A DNA stretch of 64,000 nt, taken from the NCBI GenBank assembly GCA_958450325.1, contig OY288244.1:38129424-38193423 (forward strand). The letters are read 5' to 3'. Both the position numbers and the translations under genes were made by a program. The notes beneath the pieces were generated by a model. That model ran no database searches. It saw only the letters and a list, made by a program, of their open reading frames with translations, and was not told the DNA's origin. Below are positions 31,298 to 43,046 of the stretch, one piece after another (within the stretch, counting starts at the first letter, position 1; every line of letters begins with the position of its first letter). Source of the stretch: Agrostemma githago. Taxonomy: Eukaryota; Streptophyta; Magnoliopsida; Caryophyllales; Caryophyllaceae.

Positions 31298-32966
31298 TTT
31301 GGTCATCCATTAGACGTAAAGCATGGCAGGAGTTGTGAGCTTTGAAGACTCTAGCTTCTTGGAAAACCTAAGGAGAGAACCGGTGGACAAAGTGAGCGAG
31401 CTTTCTAAGTCCAATGGTGTAACTGGTCCTGAAGTCTACTTGGGAGAAAAGGAGGAAGAAGGAAAGGACTATGAACTCCCAACATATGGTAATATTTTAG
31501 TACTACGTACACTTCATGCTAAACCCATCCCACACAACACCGAACAAAGAGATCAACTCTTTCACACTAAGTGTCTAGTTAATACCAAATGGTGTAGTTT
31601 GATTATTGATGGAGGTAGTTGTACGAATGTTGCCTCTACTGAAATGGTAACTAAGTTAGGTCTAACCACTACTAATCACCCTAGACCGTATGCATTACAT
31701 TGGTTAGATGATGGAAACAAAATAAAGGTCACAAAACAAGTAAGAGTAGGTTTAACTATGGGGTCTTATGTCGATGAAGTTCTTTGTGATGTTATCCCTA
31801 TGGATGCTTGTCATATACTTTTGGGGCGTCCTTGGCAGTTTGATAGGGATGTGGTACACCATGGGAGGAAAAATGAATACGAGTTGAGGGATAAGGGAAA
31901 GAAAATCATTCTAAAACCTATGACTCCCCAAGCTGTTAGAGCTATGACCTCCAACAAAACCAAGAAGCCTAACCTTACCATCTTTGCGAGTGAGAGTGAA
32001 GTAGAACAGGCTTTACAAGGGGGGGGAGCGTGTCTTTGTCATGGTGGCTAGAGAGGAACCCGTAGTAGTTGAGAATGGGCTTGGAGGAAAGCCATTTGAG
32101 GAGTTGTTACACGAGTTTAAGGATGTCTTCCCCGAAGAATTACCCGTTGGTTTACCACCTATTAGAGGTATAGAACACCAAATCGACCTCATTCCAGGAG
32201 CAGCCTTACCCAACAAGGCAGCATATAGGTGTAATCCGGAGGAGACTAAGGAATTACAAAGGCAAATTGATGAGTTAATGAGTCGAGGGTATGTGCGGGA
32301 GAGCCTTAGTCCTTGTGCTGTTCCAGTCCTTTTAGTACCTAAGAAAGATGGGACTTGGAGAATGTGTGTAGATAGTAGAGTCGTTAACAACATCACCATC
32401 AAGTATAGATTTCCTATTCCAAGGTTGGATGATATGTTGGACGAGCTTCATGGGGCAGTGGTCTTCTCCAAAATTGATCTAAGAAGTGGGTACCATCAAA
32501 TCAGAATGAGGGAAGGAGATGAATGGAAGACCGCTTTCAAAACCAAGCATGGACTCTATGAGTGGACGGTCATGCCATTTGGTCTCACCAACGCTCCAAG
32601 CACGTTCATGAGGCTAATGAACGAAATACTTAAGGCCTACTTAGGTCGCTTTATTGTGGTTTACTTGGATGATATCCTTGTGTATAGCAGGTCTTTGGAG
32701 GAGCATATGGAGCACTTAAGACTACTATTTACAACACTTCGCAAGCAACAACTCTTTGGAAAGAAGGAGAAGTGTGCTTCCTTTGTGGAAAGCGTAGTGT
32801 TCCTTGGCTACGTAGTGTCCAAAGAAGGAGTGTCAGTTGATCAAACCAAAGTGGAATCCATACGTACTTGGCCAATCCCTTCCACCATTACAGAAGTAAG
32901 GTCATTTCATGGTTTGGCTTCTTTTTACAGGAGATTCATTAAGGACATTAGCACTATCACAAGTCC

Positions 32967-34104
32967 TGATCCGAATCAGGGAGCTACCAAAGAGTTCATT
33001 AAAGTCACCTTAGCTCCTCATAGTCTTAGTTCAGCCACACTAACACCTCTTGCCAGATTAGTAGTATGCCTACTACAATTGACTCGAATCAAGAAGCTAC
33101 TAATCCTAGTAAGGAAGTACTAAAGAGCTCAACGAAGTAATACCAGCTCCTACTTAACTATAGTCCAGCTACATTAGCACTAATAAAGAGTCGTCTTCAA
33201 TTATGGAGCTAGCTCGAGTTTGAGCAGAATAAAGGAGCAAATAGTCAAGGATATATGAAGGCATTAACTTAGGTTCACACCCATTCAAGCATGGGAATTT
33301 CTGATGCAAGTTCATTTTGCAGCATTGTTTTGATCAGTCCATATCTCGAGTTATACTTGGATTTTCGTAGTCATTCAAAATGGAGGAGATAGATTTCGAG
33401 CTTATCTTTCCAATGACTATTCATGAAGGCTCATTGAACAAGTATTGACAAAGTTATGGTCCGAACAAGTCAGTTGTGCATGGGAAAGCACCGGGGTTAA
33501 AGAGGACGTTTGAAGCTGGTTGTGTTCACTTGGTGTGCACGTCCAAATGAAGCTTTGTTATTAGCTCCATGTTCACACCAGCCACACCTTAATGCTCTCT
33601 TAGCTTTGTTATTAGCTCCATGTTTACATTACTTTGTTATTAGCTCCTAGCTTTGTTCTTAGCTCCTAGTTCACATTAGGCTTAAGCTTTGTTTTTGTCA
33701 CCATTGTACTTTGTTATTGTCACCCTTGACCAGCCGGTTTTAAGGATCTTGTAGGCTATATATAGCCACCCATTTGAATGAATAGATCATCCAATTTGCA
33801 AATTAAAAACCAAGTAAAAGTTAAGCTTTGAGCTTCCTTTTGTTTCGTCTTTGTAGTTTACAAGACAAGGTCTAGAGTGAGTCGCGTTACAAGCTCTAAA
33901 CTCGCTATTTCAATCGAGTGTTTGATCTAGCAAAGCGCTTTGTTGAAGTATAGGTCTACTTCACCTAGCATACTATCCTTTGGTTACGGTTTATTCATCC
34001 TCAAACTATCTTTACCTTCTGTTTTGGTTACTTGTTTCACGTCCATTTCAGAATACTAATCCATCTTTACATTCTTGTTTCAAAGTTCATATCAACTCAC
34101 ATCA
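32967..34104 (+). repeat. 5' LTR of D3 (1,138 bp, hybrid type)
   Basis: The prefix of 113 bp matches the start of C/E/F-type LTRs; the rest (from TGACTCGAATC at 33080) aligns with the whole of solo LTR H. Confidence 0.92.
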
Positions 34105-34108
34105 TTAG

Positions 34109-34120
34109 TGGTATCAGAGC
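34109..34120 (+). promoter_or_regulatory. Primer binding site of D3
   Basis: TGGTATCAGAGC, intact. Confidence 0.9.
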
Positions 34121-34145
34121 TTTGGTCATCTATTTAGACGCAAGC

Positions 34146-35954
34146 ATGGCAGGAGTTGTGAGCTTTGAAGACGTTAGTTCCTTGGAAGGCCTAAAGAGAG
34201 AATCAGTGTGCAAGATGAACGAACTTTCTGAGTCCATAGGCGCATCTGGTCCGGAAGTCTACTTGGGAGAAAAGGAGGAAGAAGGAAAAGACTATGAGCT
34301 CCCAACGTATGGTAATGTTTTAGTACTACGTACACTTCATGCTAACCCCATCCCACAAAACACCGAGCAAAGAGATCAACTTTTTCACACTAAGTGTCTA
34401 GTTAACAACAAATGGTGTAGCTTGATCATTAATGGAGGTAGTTGTACGAATGTCGCCTCTACTGAAATGGTAACTAAGTTAGGTCTAACCACTACTAATC
34501 ACCCTAGACCATATGCATTACGTTGGTTAGATGATGGAAACAAAATACAAGTCACAAAACAAGTAAGAGTAGGTTTAACTATGGGGTCTTATGTCGATGA
34601 AGTTCTTTGCGATGTTATTCCTATGGATGCTTGTCATATACTTTTGGGACGTCCTTGGCAGTTTGATAGGGATGTAGTACACCATGGGAGAAAAAACGAA
34701 TACGAGTTAAGGGATAAGGGAAAGAAAATCATTCTAAAACCTATGACTCCCCAAGCTGTTAGAGCTATGATCTCCAACAAAACCAATAAGCCTTACCTTA
34801 CCATTGAGAGTGAAGTAGAACAGGCTTTAAAAGAGGGGGAACGTGTCCTTGACATGGGTACTATAGAGGAACCATTTAGGATGGATAATGGGTTTGGAAG
34901 GAAACAATTCGAGGAGTTGCCAAAGGAACTGGGTTTGGTCATTCCTAATGAATTACCAGCTGGTTTGACACCTAGGGAAGATCATGAAGTCTTAAGGCAT
35001 GAAGGTGTTAAGAACAAAGTCGTGGCTAATGCTCTATCTTGTCACTACACACAATCATCCACTTTAGATGCAAGCACGCTTGGATTTGAGACCTTGAAGG
35101 ACTCCATGGATGCTGATGTACTCACCGAGTGCAAGGCTGGTGTTCTTGGTACTTTTGTTGAGTTTGTTTTGCAGGTAGATCTTCCTTTTACAAGAAACCA
35201 TCGTTGTGTCCCAAGGCATCCTATTTCAGAGTGTATAACTAGAGAAACTCATGGAGAAAGACCAGCTGAAACTTTTGACATGACCAAGACCTTAGAGGTG
35301 ATAAAAGAACACTTCTTTTTGCTAAAGATACAAGGGATTAATCAGAACATTGGGAGCAAATGCTTAACAAAGCCGTTCTCAAGGAGTCCTTTCAGAACAA
35401 GGGAGTACTTACCATTTTTCGAAATGACTCATTTCGGTGTTTGTTACCCAACAGATGAAGCTAGCAAAGGGCCTGACTTGTACGTTAGAGAAGTGATTCG
35501 GGAAAGGATCAAAGAAGCCTACAAAAGAAGGTCCAACAAAAACAGAAAACCGAGACTTTTCCAAGAGGATGACTTGGTTTTGGTTCACTTGAGAAAGGAG
35601 AGGTTTTCAAGCAAAAGGAAGACCAAGTGGAAGCCACAAAAAGAAGTTCCATACAAGGTATACAACAATACTTGCAAGATGAAGTTGCCGGATAGTTATG
35701 AAGTTCATACCACGTCCAAAGTGGGAGATTTTGCTCTTTATCTTAATGAAGATGGCTGTTCAGAATTGAGGACAATTCCTTCTAAAGGGGGAGGAAATGA
35801 TCCGAATCAGGGAGCTACCAAAGAGTTCATTAAAGTCACCTTAGCTCCTCATAGTCTTAGTTCAGCCACACTAACACCTCTTGCCAGATTAGTAGTATGC
35901 CTACTACAATTGACTCGAATCAAGAAGCTACTAATCCTAGTAAGGAAGTACTAA
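34146..35954 (+). CDS. Mini-Pol protein of D3, catalytic Asp replaced by Asn
   Basis: Intact 602-codon frame. The N-terminal relic (MAGVVSFEDVSSLEGLKRESVCKM) resembles C2 more than C1. The protease fold motifs are kept (LLGRPWQFDRDVVHHGR), but the active-site triplet reads N-G-G (Asn at residue 96, codon AAT at 34431-34433) where all non-D3/D4 copies have Asp. The rest follows the D plan: RNase H-tail relic, degenerate integrase zinc region, integrase C-terminal region and LTR-encoded tail. A retropepsin without this Asp should be inactive, so the intact frame is not explained by protease activity in this copy. Confidence 0.85.
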   Translation: MAGVVSFEDVSSLEGLKRESVCKMNELSESIGASGPEVYLGEKEEEGKDYELPTYGNVLVLRTLHANPIPQNTEQRDQLFHTKCLVNNKWCSLIINGGSCTNVASTEMVTKLGLTTTNHPRPYALRWLDDGNKIQVTKQVRVGLTMGSYVDEVLCDVIPMDACHILLGRPWQFDRDVVHHGRKNEYELRDKGKKIILKPMTPQAVRAMISNKTNKPYLTIESEVEQALKEGERVLDMGTIEEPFRMDNGFGRKQFEELPKELGLVIPNELPAGLTPREDHEVLRHEGVKNKVVANALSCHYTQSSTLDASTLGFETLKDSMDADVLTECKAGVLGTFVEFVLQVDLPFTRNHRCVPRHPISECITRETHGERPAETFDMTKTLEVIKEHFFLLKIQGINQNIGSKCLTKPFSRSPFRTREYLPFFEMTHFGVCYPTDEASKGPDLYVREVIRERIKEAYKRRSNKNRKPRLFQEDDLVLVHLRKERFSSKRKTKWKPQKEVPYKVYNNTCKMKLPDSYEVHTTSKVGDFALYLNEDGCSELRTIPSKGGGNDPNQGATKEFIKVTLAPHSLSSATLTPLARLVVCLLQLTRIKKLLILVRKY

Positions 35955-36447
35955 AGAGCTCAACGAAGTAATACCAGCTCCTACTTAACTATAGTCCAGC
36001 TACATTAGCACTAATAAAGAGTCGTCTTCAATTATGGAGCTAGCTCGAGTTTGAGCGGAATAAAGGAGCAAATAGTCAAGGATATATGAAGGCATTAACT
36101 TAGGTTCACACCCATTCAAGCATGGGAATTTCTGATGCAAGTTCATTTTGCAGCATTGTTTTGATCAGTCCATATCTCGAGTTATACTTGGATTTTCGTA
36201 GTCATTCAAAATGGAGGAGATAGATTTCGAGCTTATATTTCCAATGACTATTCATGAAGGCTCATTGAACAAGTATTGACAAAGTTATGGTCCGAACAAG
36301 TCAGTTGTGCATGGGAAAGCACCGGGGTTAAAGAGGACGTTTGAAGCTGGTTGTGTTCACTTGGTGTGCACGTCCAAATGAAGCTTTGTTATTAGCTCCA
36401 TGTTCACACCAGCCACACCTTAATGCTCTCTTAGCTTTGTTATTAGC

Positions 36448-37585
36448 TGATCCGAATCAAGGAGCTACCAAAGAGTTCATTAAAGTCACCTTAGCTCCTC
36501 ATAGTCTTAGTTCAGCCACACTAACACCTCTTGCCAGATTAGTAGTATGCCTACTACAATTGACCCGAATCAAGAAGCTACTAATCCTAGTAAGGAAGTA
36601 CTAAAGAGCTCAACGAAGTAATACCAGCTCCTACTTAACTATAGTCCAGCTACATTAGCACTAATAAAGAGTCGTCTTCAATTATGGAGCTAGCTCGAGT
36701 TTGAGCGGAATAAAGGAGCAAATAGTCAAGGATATATGAAGGCATTAACTTAGGTTCACACCCATTCAAGCATGGGAATTTCTGATGCGAGTTCATTTTG
36801 CAGCATTGTTTTGATCAGTCCATATCTCGAGTTATACTTGGATTTTCGTAGTCATTCAAAATGGAGGAGATAGATTTCGAGCTTATCTTTCCAATGACTA
36901 TTCATGAAGGCTCATTGAACAAGTATTGACAAAGTTATGGTCCGAACAAGTCAGTTGTGCATGGGAAAGCACCGGGGTTAAAGAGGACGTTTGAAGCTGG
37001 TTGTGTTCACTTGGTGTGCACGTCCAAATGAAGCTTTGTTATTAGCTCCATGTTCACACCAGCCACACCTTAATGCTCTCTTAGCTTTGTTATTAGCTCC
37101 ATGTTTACATTACTTTGTTATTAGCTCCTAGCTTTGTTCTTAGCTCCTAGTTCACATTAGGCTTAAGCTTTGTTTTTGTCACCATTGTACTTTGTTATTG
37201 TCACCCTTGACCAGCCGGTTTTAAGGGTCTTGTAGGCTATATATAGCCACCCATTTGAATGAATAAATCATCCAATTTGCAAATTAAAAACCAAGTAAAA
37301 GTTAAGCTTTGAGCTTCCTTTTGTTTCGTCTTTGTAGTTTACAAGACAAGGTCTAGAGTGAGTCGCGTTACAAGCTCTAAACTCGCTATTTCAATCGAGT
37401 GTTTGATCTAGCAAAGCGCTTTGTTGAAGTATAGGTCTACTTCACCTAGCATACTATCCTTTGGTTACGGTTTATTCATCTTCAAACTATCTTTACCTTC
37501 TGTTTTGGTTACTTGTTTCACGTCCATTTCAGTATACTAATCATATCTCTCATTCTTGTTTCAAAGTTCATATCAACTCACATCA
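36448..37585 (+). repeat. 5' LTR of D4 (1,138 bp)
   Basis: Hybrid D type; ends ACTCACATCA followed by TTAG and the primer site. The U3 region near 37035-37150 has five or so imperfect copies of CTTTGTTATTAGCTCC. Confidence 0.93.
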
Positions 37586-37589
37586 TTAG

Positions 37590-37601
37590 TGGTATCAGAG
37601 C
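37590..37601 (+). promoter_or_regulatory. Primer binding site of D4
   Basis: TGGTATCAGAGC, intact. Confidence 0.9.
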
Positions 37602-37626
37602 TTTGGTCATCCATTTAGACGGAAGC

Positions 37627-39435
37627 ATGGCAGGAGTTGTGAGCTTTGAAGACGTTAGTTCCTTGGAAGGCCTAAAGAGAGAATCAGTGTGCAAGATGAA
37701 CGAACTTTCTGAGTCCATAGGCGCATCTGGTCCGGAAGTCTACTTGGGAGAAAAGGAGGAAGAAGGAAAAGACTATGAGCTCCCAACGTTTGGTAATGTT
37801 TTAGTACTACGTACACTTCATGCTAACCCCATCCCACACAACACCGAACAAAGAGACCAACTCTTTCACACAAAATGTCTAGTTAATACCAAATGGTGTA
37901 GTTTGATCATTAATGGAGGTAGTTGTACGAATGTCGCCTCTACTGAAATGGTAACTAAGTTAGGTCTAACCACTACTAATCACCCTAGACCATATGCATT
38001 ACGTTGGTTAGATGATGGAAACAAAATACAAGTCACAAAACAAGTAAGAGTAGGTTTAACTATGGGGTCTTATGTCGATGAAGTTCTTTGCGATGTTATT
38101 CCTATGGATGCTTGTCATATACTTTTGGGACGTCCTTGGCAGTTTGATAGGGATGTAGTACACCATGGGAGAAAAAACGAATACGAGTTAAGGGATAAGG
38201 GAAAGAAAATCATTCTAAAACCTATGACTCCCCAAGCTGTTAGAGCTATGACCTCCAACAAAACCAATAAGCCTAACCTTACCATTGAGAGTGAAGTAGA
38301 ACAGGCTTTAAAAGAGGGGGAACGTGTCCTTGACATGGGTACTATAGAGGAACCATTTAGGATGGATAATGGGTTTGAAAGGAAACAATTCGAGGAGTTG
38401 CCAAAGGAACTGGGTTTAGTCATTCCTAATGAATTATCAGCTGGTTTGACACCTAGGGAAGATCATGAAGTCTTAAGGCATGAAGGTGTTAAGAACAAAG
38501 TCGTGGCTAATGCTCTATCTTGTCACTACACACAATCATCCACTTTAGATGCAAGCACGCTTGGATTTGAGACCTTGAAGGACTCCATGGATGCTGATGT
38601 ACTCACCGAATGCAAGGCTGGTGTTCTTGGTACTTTTGTTGAGTTTGTTTTGCAGGTAGATCTTCCTTTTACAAGAAACCATCGTTGTGTCCCAAGGCAT
38701 CCTATTTCAGAGTGTATAACTAGAGAAACTCATGGAGAAAGACCAGCTGAAACTTTTGACATGACCAAGACCTTAGAGGTGATAAAAGAACACTTCTTTT
38801 TGCTAAAGATACAAGGGATTAATCAAGACATTGGGAGCAAATACTTAACAAAGCCGTTCTCAAGGAGTCCTTTCAGAACAAGGGAGTACTTACCATTTTT
38901 CGAAATGACTCATTTCGGTGTTTGTTACCCAACAGATGAAGCTAGCAAAGGGCCTGACTTGTACGTTAGAGAAGTGATTCGGGAAAGGATCAAAGAAGCC
39001 TACAAAAGAAGGTCCAACAAAAACAGAAAACCGAGACTTTTCCAAGAGGATGACTTGGTTTTGGTTCACTTGAGAAAGGAGAGGTTTTCAAGCAAAAGGA
39101 AGACCAACTGGAAGCCACAAACAGAAGTTCCATACAAGGTATACAACAATACTTGCAAGATGAAGTTGCCGGATAGTTATGAAGTTCATACCACGTCCAA
39201 AGTGGGAGATTTTGCTCTTTATCTTAATGAAGATGGCTGTTCAGAATTGAGGACAATTCCTTCTAAAGGGGGAGGAGATGATCCGAATCAAGGAGCTACC
39301 AAAGAGTTCATTAAAGTCACCTTAGCTCCTCATAGTCTTAGTTCAGCCACACTAACACCTCTTGCCAGATTAGTAGTATGCCTACTACAATTGACCCGAA
39401 TCAAGAAGCTACTAATCCTAGTAAGGAAGTACTAA
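37627..39435 (+). CDS. Mini-Pol protein of D4, catalytic Asp replaced by Asn
   Basis: Intact 602-codon frame, very close to D3 but with scattered replacements (for example TFGNV for TYGNV, NGFERKQF for NGFGRKQF, SKYLTK for SKCLTK). Asn96 (AAT, 37912-37914) replaces the protease Asp as in D3, so the change was already in their common source element, which was then copied. The tail passes the purine tract and both LTR-like starts to LILVRKY. Confidence 0.85.
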   Translation: MAGVVSFEDVSSLEGLKRESVCKMNELSESIGASGPEVYLGEKEEEGKDYELPTFGNVLVLRTLHANPIPHNTEQRDQLFHTKCLVNTKWCSLIINGGSCTNVASTEMVTKLGLTTTNHPRPYALRWLDDGNKIQVTKQVRVGLTMGSYVDEVLCDVIPMDACHILLGRPWQFDRDVVHHGRKNEYELRDKGKKIILKPMTPQAVRAMTSNKTNKPNLTIESEVEQALKEGERVLDMGTIEEPFRMDNGFERKQFEELPKELGLVIPNELSAGLTPREDHEVLRHEGVKNKVVANALSCHYTQSSTLDASTLGFETLKDSMDADVLTECKAGVLGTFVEFVLQVDLPFTRNHRCVPRHPISECITRETHGERPAETFDMTKTLEVIKEHFFLLKIQGINQDIGSKYLTKPFSRSPFRTREYLPFFEMTHFGVCYPTDEASKGPDLYVREVIRERIKEAYKRRSNKNRKPRLFQEDDLVLVHLRKERFSSKRKTNWKPQTEVPYKVYNNTCKMKLPDSYEVHTTSKVGDFALYLNEDGCSELRTIPSKGGGDDPNQGATKEFIKVTLAPHSLSSATLTPLARLVVCLLQLTRIKKLLILVRKY

Positions 39436-40416
39436 AGAGCTCAACGAAGTAATACCAGCTCCTACTTAACTATAGTCCAGCTACATTAGCACTAATAAAG
39501 AGTCGTCTTCAATTATGGAGCTAGCTCGAGTTTGAGTGGAATAAAGGAGCAAATAGTCAAGGATATATGAAGGCATTAACTTAGGTTCACACCCATTCAA
39601 GCATGGGAATTTCTGATGCGAGTTCATTTTGCAGCATTGTTTTGATCAGTCCATATCTCGAGTTATACTTGGATTTTCGTAGTCATTCAAAATGGAGGAG
39701 ATAGATTTCGAGCTTATCTTTCCAATGACTATTCATGAAGGCTCATTGAACAAGTATTGACAAAGTTATGGTCCGAACAAGTCAGTTGTGCATGGGAAAG
39801 CACCGGGGTTAAAGAGGACGTTTGAAGCTGGTTGTGTTCACTTGGTGTGCACGTCCAAATGAAGCTTTGTTATTAGCTCCATGTTCACACCAGCCACACC
39901 TTAATGCTCTCTTAGCTTTGTTATTAGCTCCATGTTTACATTACTTTGTTATTAGCTCCTAGCTTTGTTCTTAGCTCCTAGTTCACATTAGGCTTAAGCT
40001 TTGTTTTTGTCACCATTGTACTTTGTTATTGTCACCCTTGACCAGCCGGTTTTAAGGGTCTTGTAGGCTATATATAGCCACCCATTTGAATGAATAAATC
40101 ATCCAATTTGCAAATTAAAAACCAAGTAAAAGTTAAGCTTTGAGCTTCCTTTTGTTTCGTCTTTGTAGTTTACAAGACAAGGTCTAGAGTGAGTCGCGTT
40201 ACAAGCTCTAAACTCGCTATTTCAATCGAGTGTTTGATCTAGCAAAGCGCTTTGTTGAAGTATAGGTCTACTTCACCTAGCATACTATCCTTTGGTTACG
40301 GTTTATTCATCTTCAAACTATCTTTACCTTCTGTTTTGGTTACTTGTTTCACGTCCATTTCAGTATACTAATCATATCTCTCATTCTTGTTTCAAAGTTC
40401 ATATCAACTCACATCA
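39279..40416 (+). repeat. 3' LTR of D4 (1,138 bp)
   Basis: Begins TGATCCGAAT after the purine tract AAAGGGGGAGGAGA and ends ACTCACATCA. It is very similar to 36448-37585 (a visible change is TTTGAGTGG for TTTGAGCGG near 39535). Confidence 0.93.
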
Positions 40417-43046
40417 TTAGCTCCATGTTTACATTACTTTGTTATTAGCTCCTAGCTTTGTTCTTAGCTCCTAGTTCACATTAGGCTTAAGCTTTGTTTT
40501 TGTCACCATTGTACTTTGTTATTGTCACCCTTGACCAGCCGGTTTTAAGGGTCTTGTAGGCTATATATAGCCACCCATTTGAATGAATAGATCATCCAAT
40601 TTGCAAATTAAAAACCAAGTAAAAGTTAAGCTTTGAGCTTCTTTTTGTTTCGTCTTTGTAGTTTACAAGACAAGGTCTAGAGTGAGTCGCGTTACAAGCT
40701 CTAAACTCGCTATTTCAATCGAGTGTTTGATCTAGCAAAGCGCTTTGTTGAAGTATAGGTCTACTTCACCTAGCATACTATCCTTTGGTTACGGTTTATT
40801 CATCCTCAAACTATCTTTACCTTCTGTTTTGGTTACTTGTTTCACGTCCATTTCAGAATACTAATCCATCTTTACATTCTTGTTTCAAAGTTCTTATCAA
40901 CTCACATCAAGTCCTATCACCGAATGCTTGAAAAAAGGCGCGTTTGTTTGGTCCAAAGCTGCCCAAGAAGCCTTTGAAGCGTCAAAGAGAAGTTATGTTC
41001 CGCTCCTATCTTAGCCCTTCCTGACTTCTCTCAACCATTTGAGGTGGAATGTGACGCTAGTGGAGTAGGAATTGGCGCTGTTCTTGTGCAAAATAGGCAT
41101 CCCATTGCCTACTTTTCAGAGAAACTCAATGGAGCAAGGCTGAACTATTGCACCTACGACAAGGAGTTCTATGCCATAGTAAGAGCTCTTGATCATTGGA
41201 GTCATTATCTTCGTACTAACCATTTTATTCTCCATTCAGATCATGAGTCCCTAAAGTACATCAATGGCCAGCAAAAGTTAAGTCCAAGGCATGCCAAGTG
41301 GGTGGAATTCTTGCAATCCTTTCATTTCTCTTCCAAGTACAAGGATGGTAAAAGTAACGTAGTAGCTGATGCACTATCCCGCCGCTACACTCTACTATCT
41401 ACTTTGGATGTGAGGTTGCTCGGATTTGAAACTCTAAAAGACTACTACAACAATGATGCTGATTTTGGTGAAACTTTCACCAAATGCAAGGAGGGAGCTT
41501 TTGATGAGTTTGTTTTGCAGGAGGGATTTCTTTTCAAAGGAAACCGCCTTTGTGTACCCAAGCATCCCATTAGAGAGTTGCTGGTTAGAGAAGCTCATGG
41601 AGGAGGATTAGCGGGTCATTTTGGCATCACAAGAACCTTGGAGGTCTTAAAGGAACACTTCTTTTGGCCAAAGATGCAAGGGAGTGTCCAGCATGTAGTA
41701 AGCAAGTGTGTGACTTGCCAATTTGCCAAAAGTTCTTTCAAACCCGGAGTTTACATGCCCTTACCCACTCCTAATAGACCATGGGAAGATGTGTCCATGG
41801 ATTTCATTGTAGCCTTACCAAGAACCGCTAGAGGAAAGGATGCTATCATGGTGGTGGTAGATCGGTTTTCAAAGATGGCTCACTTCATTGCTTGCCACAA
41901 AACGGATGATGCTAGCAATGTAGCTGACTTATACTTCAAAGAGGTGGTACGTCTCCATGGAGTACCCAAGTCCATTGTCTCTGATCATGATTCAAAGTTC
42001 CTTAGTTATTTTTGGAACACTCTATGGAGGAAGGTGGAAACCAAGCTCTTATTTAGCACTTCTCATCATCCACAAACAGATGGACAAACCGAAGTTACCA
42101 ATCGCACTTTGGGGACGTTGTTAAGAGGCCTTGTAAGTAAGACTCAAAAGGATTGGGATATCAAGCTTGCCCATGCTGAATTTGCCTACAATCGCTCTCC
42201 TACTTATGCTACCTCTCATTCTCCTTTTGAGGCCGTGTATGGGATCAATCCTTACATGCCTTTGGACCTGATCCTCTACCTAAGGATGAGTTAGTCCACA
42301 AAGATGCGGAGTCCAAACTGAAGGCTATGATAAAACTCCACGAGCAAATTCGAGAAAGGATCAAGGAGGTAAATGAAGCATACAAAAGAAGGTCCAACAA
42401 GAACAAGAAACCAAGACTTTTTCAAGAGGGTGACTTAGTTTGGGTTCACTTGAGAAAAGAGAGGTTTCCAAGCAAAAGGAAGAATAAGTTAATGCCACGA
42501 GCAGAAGGTCCTTACAAGATCATATCAAAGGTAAACGATAATGCTTACAAAGTGGAACTACCGGATGATTATGGAGTTCATGCCACGTTCAATGTGGGAG
42601 ATCTTTCTCCTTATCTTGATGATGATGGCATTTCAGAATTGAGGACAATTCCTTTTCAAGGAGGAGGAGATGATCCGAATGAAGAGGCTAAAGAGTTCAA
42701 TGAAGTAACACTAGCTCCTAATAGTTCTAGTCAAGCCACTTTAGCACCTCCTACCAGCCTAGTAGTGTGCCTCCTTCAAATAATAAGTTAGCTCGTATGG
42801 GAGCTGAATAAAGGAGCAAAGAAGTCAAGGTAAATAAAAGACATTAACTTGGGTTCACACCATGGCTATGTTCACATAGTGTGCACATCCTCAAGCTTTG
42901 TTTTTGGCTCCATGTTCACACAAGGGGGCCGCGGCTGATTGCTCTTTGTTAGAGCTTTGTTATTAACTCCTAGTTTACATTACTTTGTTATTAGCTCCTA
43001 GCTTTGTTATTAGCTCCATGTTCACATAGTTGTAACTTTGTTTTTG

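Larger units (their letters stand above)
36448..40416 (+). mobile_element. Element D4: complete short element inside D3's 3' LTR
   Basis: 3,969 bp: 5' LTR 36448-37585, primer site 37590-37601, frame 37627-39435, 3' LTR 39279-40416. Target duplication TTAGC. Orientation is the same as D3, so the two give a misleading tandem appearance, but the duplication proves nesting. It shares the protease Asn96 with D3. Confidence 0.94.
32967..40909 (+). mobile_element. Element D3: short element with dead protease, hosting D4
   Basis: Ends TGATCCGAAT (32967) and ACTCACATCA (40909), target duplication AGTCC (32962-32966 and 40910-40914), inside E's RT/RNase H region. Net length is 3,969 bp after removing D4 and its TTAGC repeat. 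5' LTR 32967-34104, primer site 34109-34120, frame 34146-35954, 3' LTR split by D4. Confidence 0.93.
35798..40909 (+). repeat. 3' LTR of D3 (1,138 bp, split by D4)
   Basis: Consists of 35798-36447 and 40422-40909 with TTAGC duplicated (36443-36447 and 40417-40421). The two parts total 1,138 bp, equal to its 5' LTR. A purine tract (AAAGGGGGAGGAAA) precedes it. Confidence 0.93.
31323..42791 (+). pseudogene. pol: Protease-RT-RNase H-integrase polyprotein of E, frameshifted and interrupted
   Basis: Starts at ATG 31323 (MAGVVSFEDSSFLENLRRE). Protease has IIDGGSC. A run of eight G near 32020 (seven in C2) shifts the frame; RT then continues from about 32041 with MPFGLTNAPSTF and YLDDILVYS. D3-D4 interrupts after RRFIKDISTITSP (32966) and the gene resumes at 40915. 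A one-base loss near 40980 shifts it again before RNase H (ECDASG, HSDHES, ADALSRR; open from 41044) and integrase (DFIVALP, VSDHDSKF, DGQTEV). Another one-base loss near 42271 separates the integrase C-terminal region (42327-42791). The tail LVVCLLQIIS is LTR-encoded. Gag is absent except its start. Confidence 0.9.

Noticed and set aside
36341..36604. Small plus-strand frame across the D3/D4 junction.
   Set aside because: It is LTR sequence on both sides of the TTAGC insertion point, not a gene.
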